NCBI GenBank assembly: GCA_016715945.1
Contig: JADJXJ010000003.1
Span: forward strand, 682,001-746,000
Reading direction: 5' to 3'
Source of the DNA: Bacteroidota bacterium
Lineage (GTDB): Bacteria; Bacteroidota; Bacteroidia; Bacteroidales; F082
Length of the DNA: 64,000 nt
In this document: positions 41,251-50,673 of the stretch, piece by piece
Layout of the letters: every line of letters begins with the position of its first letter
Position numbering within the stretch: position 1 is the first letter of the stretch
Program-made: the position numbers and the translations under genes
The notes under the pieces: generated by a model
What the model saw: only the letters and a program-made list of their open reading frames with translations
Told to the model about the DNA's origin: nothing
Database searches by the model: none

Positions 41251-42574
41251 TCTGCCGTTTCCATTGGCCCGATTTCAGGTAGCCCAGGGATAATGTCGTG
41301 AGAATCAGTCCGTACAGGATCTCGGAAGTCCACACCATCACCACTCCTGCATTGAATTGGCTCACGAGAATAAAGACGTAAACCAGATACAATCCAAGTG
41401 TAATCACTTCAATCACAAACGATACGTTTGTCTTTCCTGTTCCCATCACGCCATTGAAAAGGATGATGCCGCTGGCAAAAAACGGGGCGCCAAGCATGAT
41501 GACCAGCAACACCGGCAGGCTTCCGGAAATCAGTGTTGCATCGTTGGTGTAAAGCCTGATCAGGAGCGAAGGCGAAATCAGGCTGAGCAGAATCAGCAAC
41601 GCCACCCCGCCAAGCGTGAGCAGAATGATGCGCCGGATGAGCAAAAAAACCAGGTGCTCGTGTTTCATCCCAATCAGGTAACTCACCATGGAATTTGCTG
41701 CAGAGGCAAAGCCCCAGATGGGAATCATATACACGATGTAGATGCTGCGGATGATATTGGAAATGGCCAGGGCCTGCTCGCCCAGTTTTTCAATGAGCAG
41801 AAAGAAAGCAAACCATACCCCGAGCGACAGAAAATTCTGAAACATGATGGGTGCCGACAGGGCCAGATTGCGCCGGAAAAGCAGTTTGTCGAAACCGCTG
41901 AGGCGAAACAGGGGATATTTGAGATGGTATTTTCGCAAAAGCACATCGGCAGCAAGATAGGCCACTGCAGCCAGCTCGGCGATCACCGAAGCCAGCGCGG
42001 CACCCTGCAGTCCCATTGCCGGCAAACCCAACTTACCGAAAATCAGGCCATAATCGAGGATGATGTTTATCACCGCCATGACCAGTGTGCTCCAGGTGAT
42101 CACCCTTGTGCTGGCAATGCTGACATAAAATGCCCGGAACATTACCTGACCAAAAGCAAAAAAAATTCCGAACATGCGGTAATCGACAAACTGAACGCTG
42201 GCCTCGTATATTTTGTCGGACTGAATGAGCAACGAAAGCAAGGGCCTCGAAAACAGCAGCATAACCAGGAAAGAAACCACTGCCAACGGAAGCATGAAAT
42301 AGTTGCCATGTGCAAAAGTGCGCCCCAGCTCGTGGGCGTTGCCCTCGCCATGTCGTCGCGACATGATGATCTGCATGCCTGTGCCAAAGCCCAGACCCAG
42401 CATGATGAGCACAAAATAAAACATGCCGCCCAGGGCGGAAGCGCCGAGTTCAACTTCTCCCACATGACCCAGGAAGGCTGTGTCGGTTACGTTGATGACA
42501 TTCTGGGCCACGCTGCCCAGAATGATGGGATAAGCAATACTCCAGATTCGCTTGTATGAGATGTCGGCAGTCAA
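41243..42574 (-). CDS. MATE-family multidrug/toxin transporter
   Basis: A protein of 443 residues with twelve membrane helices and the MATE hallmark AYPIILGSVAQNVINVTDTA FLGHVGEVELGASALGG near the start. It exports organic cations or other compounds in exchange for H+ or Na+. The start is TTG at 42574, since there is no in-frame ATG until after the first conserved helix; an exact -7 element TAACTTTG lies 20 bases upstream (42594-42601). Confidence 0.85.
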   Translation of the reverse strand: MTADISYKRIWSIAYPIILGSVAQNVINVTDTAFLGHVGEVELGASALGGMFYFVLIMLGLGFGTGMQIIMSRRHGEGNAHELGRTFAHGNYFMLPLAVVSFLVMLLFSRPLLSLLIQSDKIYEASVQFVDYRMFGIFFAFGQVMFRAFYVSIASTRVITWSTLVMAVINIILDYGLIFGKLGLPAMGLQGAALASVIAELAAVAYLAADVLLRKYHLKYPLFRLSGFDKLLFRRNLALSAPIMFQNFLSLGVWFAFFLLIEKLGEQALAISNIIRSIYIVYMIPIWGFASAANSMVSYLIGMKHEHLVFLLIRRIILLTLGGVALLILLSLISPSLLIRLYTNDATLISGSLPVLLVIMLGAPFFASGIILFNGVMGTGKTNVSFVIEVITLGLYLVYVFILVSQFNAGVVMVWTSEILYGLILTTLSLGYLKSGQWKRQTN

Positions 42575-42593
42575 AGTTTTCCGAAATTGGGTG

Positions 42594-42601
42594 CAAAGTT
42601 A
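42594..42601 (-). promoter_or_regulatory. Candidate -7 element of the MATE gene
   Basis: TAACTTTG on the minus strand, an exact TAnnTTTG match, giving a transcript start close to 42587 and a leader of about 13 bases to the TTG start. This supports the TTG start. Confidence 0.45.
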
Positions 42602-42700
42602 GTCCGATTTGCCAAGTCGCACAGGAGGGCACAATAATGCGGTTTGCGACAAACAATCTTTAGGACTGGTTGTTTAGAAGGTGGAGTAAATGTTTTTTTG

Positions 42701-43618
42701 ATGAAGATAGTCATTGCAGGCGGCACCGGTCTGGTAGGGGAAGCCTTGGTTAAGAGATTGATTGATAAGCACGAATTGGTCATTTTCACCCGCGATGTGC
42801 CCAGGGCGCGCAAGAAATTTCTCGGTGCCGGTGTGCATTATGCGGACTGGCATCAACCGCCCTCGCACCTTGCTGCGCTTATTGATGGCACGCAGGTGAT
42901 CGTCAATCTGGCTGGTGCAGGCATAGGCGATGCCCGCTGGACCGAGGCACGCAAGCATGCCATCATCGGAAGCCGGCTGCAAAGTATCGAGATGCTGCAC
43001 AAGCTTTTCAAGGCAGCCGAAATTAACCCGAGCCTTGTTATACAAGCCTCTGCCATAGGCTATTATGGTTTTTCGGACGACCGTGTCTTCACAGAAGACG
43101 ATCCCCCGGGCGAGGGTTTTCTGGCCGATGTTACCAAACGTTGGGAAGAAAAAGCCAGGGTTTGGCACGACATTGCCGAACGGCTGGTGTTGCTGCGCAC
43201 GGGCGTGGTGCTGGCCCGCGAAGGTGGTGCTTTGCCGCGCATGGCCCTGCCCTTTAAGGTCTGGAATGGCGGTCCGGTGGGTTCGGGCAAACAATGGGTG
43301 TCGTGGATCGACCTCGAGGACGAAATAGAAGCCATCCTGCACCTGCTGCACAACCCCCTGAGCCTGGGGGCATACAACCTGACAGCGCCCAACCCGGTGC
43401 AGCAAAAAGATCTTGCCCGTGCAATCGGCAAAGCTTTGCACTCACCTTCCTGGCTGCCAATGCCCGATTTTGTGCTCAAAATATTGCTTGGCGAAATGGC
43501 CGACGAACTGCTGCTCAAAGGTGCCCGGGTTGCCCCCGTGCGCCTGCAGGCCGAAGGCTTTCAGTTTCATTTTGAGCATGTGGCTGATAGTGTGAAAGAT
43601 AAGCTTTCGATACGTTGA
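42701..43618 (+). CDS. TIGR01777-family epimerase (YfcH/SulA-like)
   Basis: About 305 residues starting MKIVIAGGTGLVGEALVKRL, an extended SDR with the GGTGxxG nucleotide-binding motif. The family's phrases follow: ARKKFLGAGVHYADWHQPP, VIVNLAGAGIGDARWTEARK and ASAIGYYGFSDD. The C-terminal DUF1731 region is VAPVRLQAEGFQFHFEHV, where RLQxxGFxFxF is the signature. The substrate is unknown. ATG 42701 chosen; the longer frame is not homologous in style. Confidence 0.88.
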   Translation: MKIVIAGGTGLVGEALVKRLIDKHELVIFTRDVPRARKKFLGAGVHYADWHQPPSHLAALIDGTQVIVNLAGAGIGDARWTEARKHAIIGSRLQSIEMLHKLFKAAEINPSLVIQASAIGYYGFSDDRVFTEDDPPGEGFLADVTKRWEEKARVWHDIAERLVLLRTGVVLAREGGALPRMALPFKVWNGGPVGSGKQWVSWIDLEDEIEAILHLLHNPLSLGAYNLTAPNPVQQKDLARAIGKALHSPSWLPMPDFVLKILLGEMADELLLKGARVAPVRLQAEGFQFHFEHVADSVKDKLSIR

Positions 43619-43668
43619 GCCTTACGCTTGGGTTGATTACCCGGAAATGACCCGTACCAAATGCCGGT

Positions 43669-44904
43669 TCAGATAGTATCCAGCGATTTAGGATAACACA
43701 CAAAATATTTGGTCTCGTTGGCCAGCAATCCGGCCTGCCCGATCACAGCCGAAACTTCATCCAGATTGCGCAATGTGCCGTCTTTGAACAACACCCTGAT
43801 GGGCGAATGACTGGGGTTGTAGAGCTGATTGGCCGATACTCCGCTGATCAGCAGCCATTGGGCATCCTGCCTGTCTAATTTATAGGCCGAAGAAATCTTT
43901 TCGCTCAGCTTGTCAAGGTAGTCTGTGTCGAATGGCTCATCGCTCAGGACAATCCGGAACAGATTGCGGTTCAGAATGCCCGAAGCCAGCACCGAAAGTA
44001 CGCGGTCGTTGGCAAACTGCCAGCTTTTCAGCGCGGCCAGCACATCCACATCGTCGAGCATCGTAAACATTTTCAGGCTTGTGCTTCCGTTGCTGAAATC
44101 GCTGGCCGCGGGGCTGTTTTGCAGAAAATACCTGAGCGCCGGACTGGCCTCGAGCGCCGTGCCCTCCTGAACGAGCAGCCTTGCCCGCCCAATGGCATTG
44201 CTGAGCATAAACTCGGCCGAAAGCACGGTTTTGTGCAGATACACCTGCCAGTACATCATCCGGCGTGCCGCCAGAAAATGTTCGATGGTATGAATGCCTT
44301 TGGCTTCGATCACAAGTTCATCATCGGCAAGGTCGAGCATGGCCAGCAACCTGTCGAGGTTGATGAATCCCTCCGCCACGCCGGTGTAAAAACTGTCGCG
44401 CCTGAGGTAATCCATCCGATCCATGTCCATTTGTCCCGATACAAGCTGGCACAAAAACCTGCGCGGGTGCCGACCCTCAAGTATGGCCAGTGCGCCCTGC
44501 AAACCGCTATGCAGTTCTTCATCCAGGCAACGGATGATGGCTCCGCCAAGCTTCTCGTGATCCAGGCCGGGCACAACGACACGTTCCAGGGTGTGCGAAA
44601 AAGGCCCGTGACCAATGTCGTGCAGCAAAATGGCATTAAGGACATCCTGAATGTCCTGAGAATCAATGTTGTGGCCTTTGGAAATGAGGTGATTAAGGGT
44701 GCGTTGCATCAGATGCATGGCGCCCAGGCTGTGCTGAAACCTGGCATGCAGGGCAGCCGGATAGACCAGATAGGTGAGCCCCAGTTGTTTGATCCGCCTG
44801 AGCCGTTGAAACCATGGATGCGATATCAATCCGAACTGAACTTCTCCCGGTATGCTCACGAACCCATGCACCGGATCGTTAATGATTTTGCTGCGCTTTG
44901 GCAT
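43669..44904 (-). CDS. HD-domain phosphohydrolase (dGTPase-like)
   Basis: A protein of 411 residues. HD-superfamily residues are RFQHSLGAMHLMQRTL (first His) and AILLHDIGHGPFSHTLE (His-Asp pair), and a later Asp lies in MDRMDYLRRDSFYTGV. The opening IINDPVHGFVSIPGE is typical of the conserved YdhJ/SAMHD1-like group of nucleotide phosphohydrolases in Bacteroidota. Single gene, divergent from porX. Confidence 0.88.
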   Translation of the reverse strand: MPKRSKIINDPVHGFVSIPGEVQFGLISHPWFQRLRRIKQLGLTYLVYPAALHARFQHSLGAMHLMQRTLNHLISKGHNIDSQDIQDVLNAILLHDIGHGPFSHTLERVVVPGLDHEKLGGAIIRCLDEELHSGLQGALAILEGRHPRRFLCQLVSGQMDMDRMDYLRRDSFYTGVAEGFINLDRLLAMLDLADDELVIEAKGIHTIEHFLAARRMMYWQVYLHKTVLSAEFMLSNAIGRARLLVQEGTALEASPALRYFLQNSPAASDFSNGSTSLKMFTMLDDVDVLAALKSWQFANDRVLSVLASGILNRNLFRIVLSDEPFDTDYLDKLSEKISSAYKLDRQDAQWLLISGVSANQLYNPSHSPIRVLFKDGTLRNLDEVSAVIGQAGLLANETKYFVCYPKSLDTI

Positions 44905-44924
44905 AACTTAGGGCTAAAAATCGT

Positions 44925-44993
44925 TAAATTTGTTCTGCCGGCCGGCTGCCGGGCAATAACATACCATTGCGGCACATTATTAGTGCAAAAATA
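44925..44993. promoter_or_regulatory. Divergent promoters for porX and the HD gene
   Basis: Plus strand TAAATTTG (44925-44932) could drive porX with a leader of about 105 bases. Minus strand TATTTTTG (complement of 44986-44993) could drive the HD gene with a leader of about 75 bases. A GCCGGCCGGC palindrome lies between them (about 44937-44946). Confidence 0.45.
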
Positions 44994-45045
44994 GCATGCA
45001 TGAGCCAAACCTTTACCCCTTCACAATAAATTGATTGCTAAGCAC

Positions 45046-46602
45046 ATGGAAAAAGTACGCATTCTTTGGGCCGACGATGAGATCGACATGCTCCGGCCGC
45101 ACATCATCTTTCTTGAGCAAAAGGGGTACGAGGTTGAAACCATAAACAATGGCGACGAGGCTCTCGACCTGGTTCGCTCACGCCCATACGACATCGTTTT
45201 CCTCGACGAAAACATGCCAGGAATGTCGGGCATCGAAGCACTCGAAAAAATAAAACAGTGGATGCCCAACCTGCCGGTGGTCATGATTACCAAGAGCGAG
45301 GAAGAGCACATCATGGAAGACGCCATTGGCAGCAAGATTGCCGACTACCTCATCAAACCTGTCAAGCCCAACCAGATCCTGCTCTCGCTCAAACGCAACC
45401 TGGAAAACCGTAAACTGGTGAGCGAAAAAACCACCATAGCCTACCAGCAGGAGTTCAGAAACATTGGCATGGAGCTCACCAACAAGCTCAGCCACAACGA
45501 GTGGATTGAGCTGTACCGAAAGCTGGTGCGTTGGGAGCTGGAACTCGAACAATCGGTGGACCAGGGCATTATGGAGGTGCTTCGCATGCAGCAGGACGAA
45601 GCCAACCGGCAGTTTTCGCGTTTTGTGGAGGGCAATTATGTGGACTGGCTGCGTAGCAAAACTTCAGACAAACCGGTGCTATCGCATACGCTCGTGCGCG
45701 ACCGCATCCTGCCAAGGGTTGACCAGTCGGACCGGCCACTCTTTGTGGTGCTCATCGACAACCTTCGTTACGACCAGTGGAAAGCCATTCAGCCCATGCT
45801 GGAAGAGTTTTTCCGGGTGGAGAACGACGAGCTGTATTACAGCATCCTGCCTACAACAACCCAATACGCCCGCAATGCCCTGTTTGCCGGCCTGATGCCC
45901 TCCGAAATCAGACGCTTGTATCCCAAATACTGGACCGACGAGGAAGACGAAGGTACCAAAAATCAGTACGAAGCCGAGCTTTTTGCCGAGCAGCTCCGGC
46001 GCTATGGCAAGGACATCCGGTTTTCGTACAACAAGGTGCTCAACCTGAATGCCGGAAAAAAGCTGGCCGAAAGCATGGCCAACCTCATGGTGAATAAGCT
46101 CAACATCATTGTGTACAACTTTGTGGACATGCTCTCGCATGCACGCACCGAGATGGAGATGATCCGCGAACTGGCCGAGGACGAACCGGCTTACCGCTCG
46201 CTTATGCGTTCGTGGTTCAGGCATTCCTCGCTCTACGACATCATTCAGTTTATCGCATCCAGAAAGTGCGACCTCATCGTAACCACCGACCACGGTTCGG
46301 TTTACGTCAAAGATCCGGTCAAGATTCTGGGCGACCGCACGGTGAATACCAACCTGCGTTACAAATATGGACGCAACCTGAAATACAATTCGCGGGAAGT
46401 ATTCGAGGTGAAAGACCCCGAAACCATCTTCCTGCCCCGGCCCAATGTGAGCACTGCCTATGTGTTTACCCGCTCGGCCGACTTCTTTGCCTATCCGAAC
46501 AACTACAACTATTACGTGAATTATTACCGCAATACCTTCCAGCACGGAGGCATCTCGCTTCAGGAGATGCTTGTGCCGGTGGCTTACCTGAAGGCAAGAT
46601 GA
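45046..46602 (+). CDS. porX: PorX response regulator of type IX secretion (REC-PglZ)
   Basis: About 518 residues, the length known for PorX. The receiver domain (1-125) has acidic residues in ILWADDEIDML, phospho-Asp in IVFLDENMPGMSG, Thr in VVMITKSEEE and Lys in LIKPVKPN. A long helical linker is followed by a PglZ alkaline-phosphatase-fold domain: PLFVVLIDNLRYDQW, SILPTTTQYARNALFAG, VTTDHGSVYV. PorX acts with PorY and the sigma factor SigP to control T9SS genes. Start ATG 45046; an upstream ATG five codons earlier is possible. It overlaps tsaE as ATGA. Confidence 0.92.
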   Translation: MEKVRILWADDEIDMLRPHIIFLEQKGYEVETINNGDEALDLVRSRPYDIVFLDENMPGMSGIEALEKIKQWMPNLPVVMITKSEEEHIMEDAIGSKIADYLIKPVKPNQILLSLKRNLENRKLVSEKTTIAYQQEFRNIGMELTNKLSHNEWIELYRKLVRWELELEQSVDQGIMEVLRMQQDEANRQFSRFVEGNYVDWLRSKTSDKPVLSHTLVRDRILPRVDQSDRPLFVVLIDNLRYDQWKAIQPMLEEFFRVENDELYYSILPTTTQYARNALFAGLMPSEIRRLYPKYWTDEEDEGTKNQYEAELFAEQLRRYGKDIRFSYNKVLNLNAGKKLAESMANLMVNKLNIIVYNFVDMLSHARTEMEMIRELAEDEPAYRSLMRSWFRHSSLYDIIQFIASRKCDLIVTTDHGSVYVKDPVKILGDRTVNTNLRYKYGRNLKYNSREVFEVKDPETIFLPRPNVSTAYVFTRSADFFAYPNNYNYYVNYYRNTFQHGGISLQEMLVPVAYLKAR

Positions 46603-47042
46603 ATCTCCACGACCGCTTCGAAATATCAGGCACAGAACAACTTGGTCCGGTAGCCATGCGCCTTTCGCAGCTCTGGCCGGACTACAGCATTTTTGCTTTC
46701 TACGGTGCGATGGGGGCAGGCAAAACCACCCTCATCAAAGCGCTTTGCCTGCATTGGGGAGTGGGCGAAAGTGTGAACAGTCCCACCTTTGCCCTGGTCA
46801 ACGAATATGAAACCGCAGAAGCTGTCCCGGTCTATCATTTTGACTTCTATCGCATTGAAAGCCTGACCGAGGTATTCGACATCGGATATGAGCACTACTT
46901 TTTCAGCGGTTATCCCTGTTTGATTGAATGGCCGGAAAAGATCGGGCAACTTTTGCCTGACGATTGCGTAAAAGTGATAATCACACATGGGGCGCTCCCC
47001 GACGACCGCATAATCGAGGTATATTTGCCAGTTCCGAAATAG
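46599..47042 (+). CDS. tsaE: tRNA threonylcarbamoyladenosine biosynthesis ATPase
   Basis: About 147 residues. P-loop FYGAMGAGKTTLIKALC, then NSPTFALVNEYE and the family phrase YHFDFYRIESLTEVFDIGYE, with LIEWPEKI. TsaE drives the TsaBDE complex that makes t6A at tRNA position 37. Its ATG overlaps the porX stop; it lies nine bases before ald. Length fits the family. Confidence 0.92.
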   Translation: MNLHDRFEISGTEQLGPVAMRLSQLWPDYSIFAFYGAMGAGKTTLIKALCLHWGVGESVNSPTFALVNEYETAEAVPVYHFDFYRIESLTEVFDIGYEHYFFSGYPCLIEWPEKIGQLLPDDCVKVIITHGALPDDRIIEVYLPVPK

Positions 47043-47051
47043 GACAGCTTT

Positions 47052-48272
47052 ATGAACGAACAGCCACATGGGATGAGCTTTGGCGCAGCTGCCGCGATGA
47101 TGCCGCAGGAAGAGCTGCTCGAAACCGCAGTGCGTGGTTCGCAGATGACCATTGGCATACCGCGCGAACTCTCGCCCAACGAAAGCCGCATTGCGCTCAT
47201 CCCTGCTGCGGTGAAACTCCTAACCGAGCACGGGCAACAGATACTTATCGAAGAACGGGCAGGCGAAAAAGCCCATTTTTCCGACCACGAATATGCCGAG
47301 GCCGGCGCCCGCATCGTGCGCGAGCGCGAAACCATCTTCCAGGCCGACATCATCCTGAAAATTGCCCCTCCAATCCGGGAAGAAATCGAGCTCATCGAAA
47401 AAAAACGCACCATCATCTCGGTGCTCAACCTGCCCACCCGAACGCGCGACTACTTTCAGCAGCTCATGGCACGCAAGGTGCACGCCTTTGCCTTCGAAAA
47501 CATTCAGGACAAAACCGGTGCCCTGCCGCTGGTGCGCTCCATGAGCGAGATCATCGGCAATACCACCATCCTTATAGCTGCCGAATACCTCTGCCATCCG
47601 CAATATGGCAAAGGCATCATGCTGGGCGGATTTCCCGGGGTGGCACCCACCGAAGTAGTCATCATAGGTGCGGGCACCGTGGCCGAAAACGCCTCACGCG
47701 TGGCTGCCGGCATGGGCGCCCTCGTCAAGGTGTTCGACAATTCCATGTACAAACTGCGCAGCCTGCAGGCAAAAATCGGTCCGCACCTCTACACTTCCAC
47801 CATGCAGCCACACCTGATTGCAAAAGCCCTCGAAACAGCCGATGTGGTCATTGCTGCCAAACACTCCAGCACAGGTGTATCGCCCTGCCTTATCCCCGAA
47901 ACCATGGTGGCCCGGATGAAACCAGGTTCAGTCATCATCGATGTGAGCATCGACCAGGGTGGATGTTTTGCAACTTCCCGCCCAACCAATCATCAAAACC
48001 CTGTTTTTCAGGTGTATGGCGTTACTCACTATTGTGTGCCCAACATCGCTTCGCGCGTGCCGCAAACCGCCTCCACCTCATTCAGTAATTTTTTTGCACC
48101 CCTGCTGCTCGAAATAGCCCAGCAGGGTGGCGTGAGCAATGCCCTGAAAATCAATCGCGGACTCTCCCGCGGGGCCTATATTTTCAATGGCACCCTCACC
48201 AGCCAGCAGATCAGCAAGCTCCACGACCTGCCTTTTCAACACCTCGACCTGCTCCTGGCAGCCTTTTATTGA
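47052..48272 (+). CDS. ald: Alanine dehydrogenase / transhydrogenase alpha-like
   Basis: A protein of 406 residues. After a 32-residue N-terminal extension, MTIGIPRELSPNESRIALIP starts the catalytic domain. The Rossmann motif VVIIGAGTVAENASRVAAGM follows GFPGVAPTE. Substrate-binding elements include ILKIAPP and VHAFAFENIQD. It interconverts alanine and pyruvate with NAD(H). The family also includes the transhydrogenase alpha subunit, but no membrane subunit is beside it. It follows tsaE in the porX operon. Confidence 0.82.
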   Translation: MNEQPHGMSFGAAAAMMPQEELLETAVRGSQMTIGIPRELSPNESRIALIPAAVKLLTEHGQQILIEERAGEKAHFSDHEYAEAGARIVRERETIFQADIILKIAPPIREEIELIEKKRTIISVLNLPTRTRDYFQQLMARKVHAFAFENIQDKTGALPLVRSMSEIIGNTTILIAAEYLCHPQYGKGIMLGGFPGVAPTEVVIIGAGTVAENASRVAAGMGALVKVFDNSMYKLRSLQAKIGPHLYTSTMQPHLIAKALETADVVIAAKHSSTGVSPCLIPETMVARMKPGSVIIDVSIDQGGCFATSRPTNHQNPVFQVYGVTHYCVPNIASRVPQTASTSFSNFFAPLLLEIAQQGGVSNALKINRGLSRGAYIFNGTLTSQQISKLHDLPFQHLDLLLAAFY

Positions 48273-48323
48273 TCTTTCAATCCCACAAATCGCGCGCAGC
48301 AGGAGCCTTTTGGGCTTAGTTTG

Positions 48324-48331
48324 TATTTTTG
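48324..48331 (+). promoter_or_regulatory. Candidate -7 element for aroB
   Basis: TATTTTTG, an exact TAnnTTTG match, 23 bases before the aroB ATG; a TTTG lies about 11 bases upstream, which is too close for a normal -33, so support is partial. Confidence 0.35.
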
Positions 48332-48354
48332 CTTCCTAAGTCCGCCAAATCTGC

Positions 48355-49392
48355 ATGATTCGTTACGGAAAAGATGCTGCATTGTGGATGCAGCAAACCC
48401 TTGAAATGCGCCTCAGCAAGGGAGCGCAGGTGGTGTTGCTCACCGACGAAAACACCCGACAGCTGTGTTTGCCGGTCTTTCACAGGCATTTAAAGGGCCT
48501 GAGCGCTGAACTCCCCGTGATAACCATCCCTGCGGGTGAAACGCACAAAAATCTTGAGGTGTTGTCGCACATCTGGCAGGGGCTTACCGATGTCAAAGCC
48601 GGGCGCGATGCCCTGCTTATCTGCCTGGGAGGGGGCATGGTAACCGACATTGGCGGATTTGCCGCCTCAACCTACAAGCGCGGCATCGAAGTTGTGCATG
48701 TGCCCACCACCCTGCTCGGGATGGTGGATGCGGCCATAGGCGGAAAAACCGGCATCGATTTTCAGCATTACAAAAATCATCTCGGAACTTTTCATCAGCC
48801 TCTGCAGGTGCTTGTTTTCAAAGACTTTCTGCTAACCTTGCCCGAACGTCAGCTCAGGGCAGGTTTTGCGGAGGTTGTCAAATATGCCCTGATCAACGGG
48901 CAGGAAGTGCCTCAGATGCCGTCAGGCAAGGATGCGCCGGAATGGGACGAACTCATTGCCCGGTCGGCCCAGGCAAAATTGCAGGTCGTGCAGCAGGATC
49001 CAACCGAAAAAGGCCTCCGTAAGGTGCTCAATTTTGGGCATACTGTCGGCCACGCCATCGAAGCCTATGCCTTGTCGCAACAACTCGACCTGCTGCATGG
49101 CGAAGCAGTGGCGGCCGGAATGCTCTCCGAATTGTGGCTCTCCCGGCAGTTGAACCACACAGCAGCCCATATCCTTACTTCATATGAGGAGCTTTACCGC
49201 AAGCTATACACCAGGCCGCCCATAGATTCATCGCTCAACACGCAACTGATCGAACGCATGAAGCACGACAAGAAAAATGCCGGACAACAAATCCTCTTTG
49301 TGCTGATAGGCCACGATGGCAGAGCCGTGTGGGATGTGCCTGCAGATGAGGCCCTCATTATCGAAAGTCTTGAATATCTTTACACCTTCTGA
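48355..49392 (+). CDS. aroB: 3-dehydroquinate synthase
   Basis: A protein of 345 residues. The NAD- and Zn-binding signature is LICLGGGMVTDIGGFAASTY, then VHVPTTLLGMVDAAIGGKTG, with zinc ligands in LRAGFAEVVKYALI and NFGHTVGHAIEAY. It converts DAHP to 3-dehydroquinate, the second step of the shikimate pathway. It is 26 bases ahead of aroA, and the two form a small aromatic-acid operon. Confidence 0.95.
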   Translation: MIRYGKDAALWMQQTLEMRLSKGAQVVLLTDENTRQLCLPVFHRHLKGLSAELPVITIPAGETHKNLEVLSHIWQGLTDVKAGRDALLICLGGGMVTDIGGFAASTYKRGIEVVHVPTTLLGMVDAAIGGKTGIDFQHYKNHLGTFHQPLQVLVFKDFLLTLPERQLRAGFAEVVKYALINGQEVPQMPSGKDAPEWDELIARSAQAKLQVVQQDPTEKGLRKVLNFGHTVGHAIEAYALSQQLDLLHGEAVAAGMLSELWLSRQLNHTAAHILTSYEELYRKLYTRPPIDSSLNTQLIERMKHDKKNAGQQILFVLIGHDGRAVWDVPADEALIIESLEYLYTF

Positions 49393-49418
49393 AACACACC
49401 GAACTTATTGTTACTTAG

Positions 49419-50666
49419 ATGAAAATCACTGCACTTGCCAAAAAGTTTTCTTTTGAGGCTCAGCTTCCCGGAAGCAAAAGCCTGAGCAACCGCGCCCTGA
49501 TGATTGCTGCATATTCGGGCATCCCCTTTAAGATCAATAACTTGTCGGAAGCTGATGATACCGGCATGCTCATCAGGAATCTCGATTATATCCGCAACTG
49601 CATCAACTCATCCATGCCTCTGGTGGTGGATTGTGGCAATGCGGGCACAGTTTTCCGCTTTCTGCTCACTTACCTGGCAACCACCCCGGGCAACTGGATG
49701 CTCACCGGTACCGTTCGCATGAAATCGCGGCCAATTGCTGGTTTGGTCGAAAGTCTGAGGCAGCTTGGGGCCGAAATTTACTACACGGAAGAAGAAGGTT
49801 TCCCTCCGGTACGCGTGGTCGGAAAAAAGCTGAAAGGCGGAAAAACTTCGGTGAGCATGCAGCAAAGCAGCCAGTTTGCCTCCTCGCTACTTATGGCCGG
49901 CCCCACCTGGCAAAAAGGACTCGACCTCGACCTGACCGATGGCCTCAACTCGTTGCCTTACCTCGAAATGACCATTCGCCTCATGGAGCAATGTGGAGCC
50001 AAAGTGATGGTGGCCGGACGGAAAATATCGGTGCTTCCGGTAGCTTACAAACCGCAAACAGTTGATATTGAGCCCGATTGGAGTTCTGCTGCCTTCTGGT
50101 ATCAGATGGTTGCCCTGAGCGAGGGCGCAGAAGTTTATCTGCCAGGCCTGCTTGCCGACAGCCTGCAGGGCGACAGCAAAGCCATGGAAATGTTTGCCGG
50201 CCTCGGCGTGAAAACCGAAAAAACTGAAAATGGTCTGCGCCTGGTGCGAAATGGCCTGCCCGACGAACGCCACTTTTTCGACCTGCACGACCATCCCGAT
50301 ATGTTGCCGGCACTTGTGGCTACCTGCGCCGGTCTTCAGTGCAAAGCCACCTTTACCGGCCTCGACAACCTGCAATACAAGGAGTCGAACCGCACGGCCT
50401 CAATTGCGCGTGAATTTGCCAAACTGGGAGCCGATTTTGTCAAGGTGAACGAAAGCACCTGGCAGTTTCACCCTTCTGCCCAACTGCCAAAGGAGGGCGA
50501 ACCTATCCGGTTCAATGTGTATGCCGATCACCGGTTGGCCATGGCATTTGCGCCCCTTGCACTGAAAATCAATACCCTGGTGATTGACGATCCCGATTGT
50601 GTTGTAAAATCATACCCCGCTTACTGGAAACAGTTGCAGGCCACCGGAGCATTTGCGCTCGAATGA
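49419..50666 (+). CDS. aroA: 3-phosphoshikimate 1-carboxyvinyltransferase (EPSP synthase)
   Basis: A protein of 415 residues. Substrate-binding motifs are LPGSKSLSNRALMIAAYSG near the start, CGNAGTVFRFLLTYLA and, near the end, NVYADHRLAMAFAPLALK. The usual Arg-Pro after GNAGT is Arg-Phe here, a variant seen in this phylum, so the Pro that affects glyphosate binding is absent. It catalyses transfer of enolpyruvate from PEP to shikimate-3-phosphate. Confidence 0.93.
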   Translation: MKITALAKKFSFEAQLPGSKSLSNRALMIAAYSGIPFKINNLSEADDTGMLIRNLDYIRNCINSSMPLVVDCGNAGTVFRFLLTYLATTPGNWMLTGTVRMKSRPIAGLVESLRQLGAEIYYTEEEGFPPVRVVGKKLKGGKTSVSMQQSSQFASSLLMAGPTWQKGLDLDLTDGLNSLPYLEMTIRLMEQCGAKVMVAGRKISVLPVAYKPQTVDIEPDWSSAAFWYQMVALSEGAEVYLPGLLADSLQGDSKAMEMFAGLGVKTEKTENGLRLVRNGLPDERHFFDLHDHPDMLPALVATCAGLQCKATFTGLDNLQYKESNRTASIAREFAKLGADFVKVNESTWQFHPSAQLPKEGEPIRFNVYADHRLAMAFAPLALKINTLVIDDPDCVVKSYPAYWKQLQATGAFALE

Positions 50667-50673
50667 GCATCCT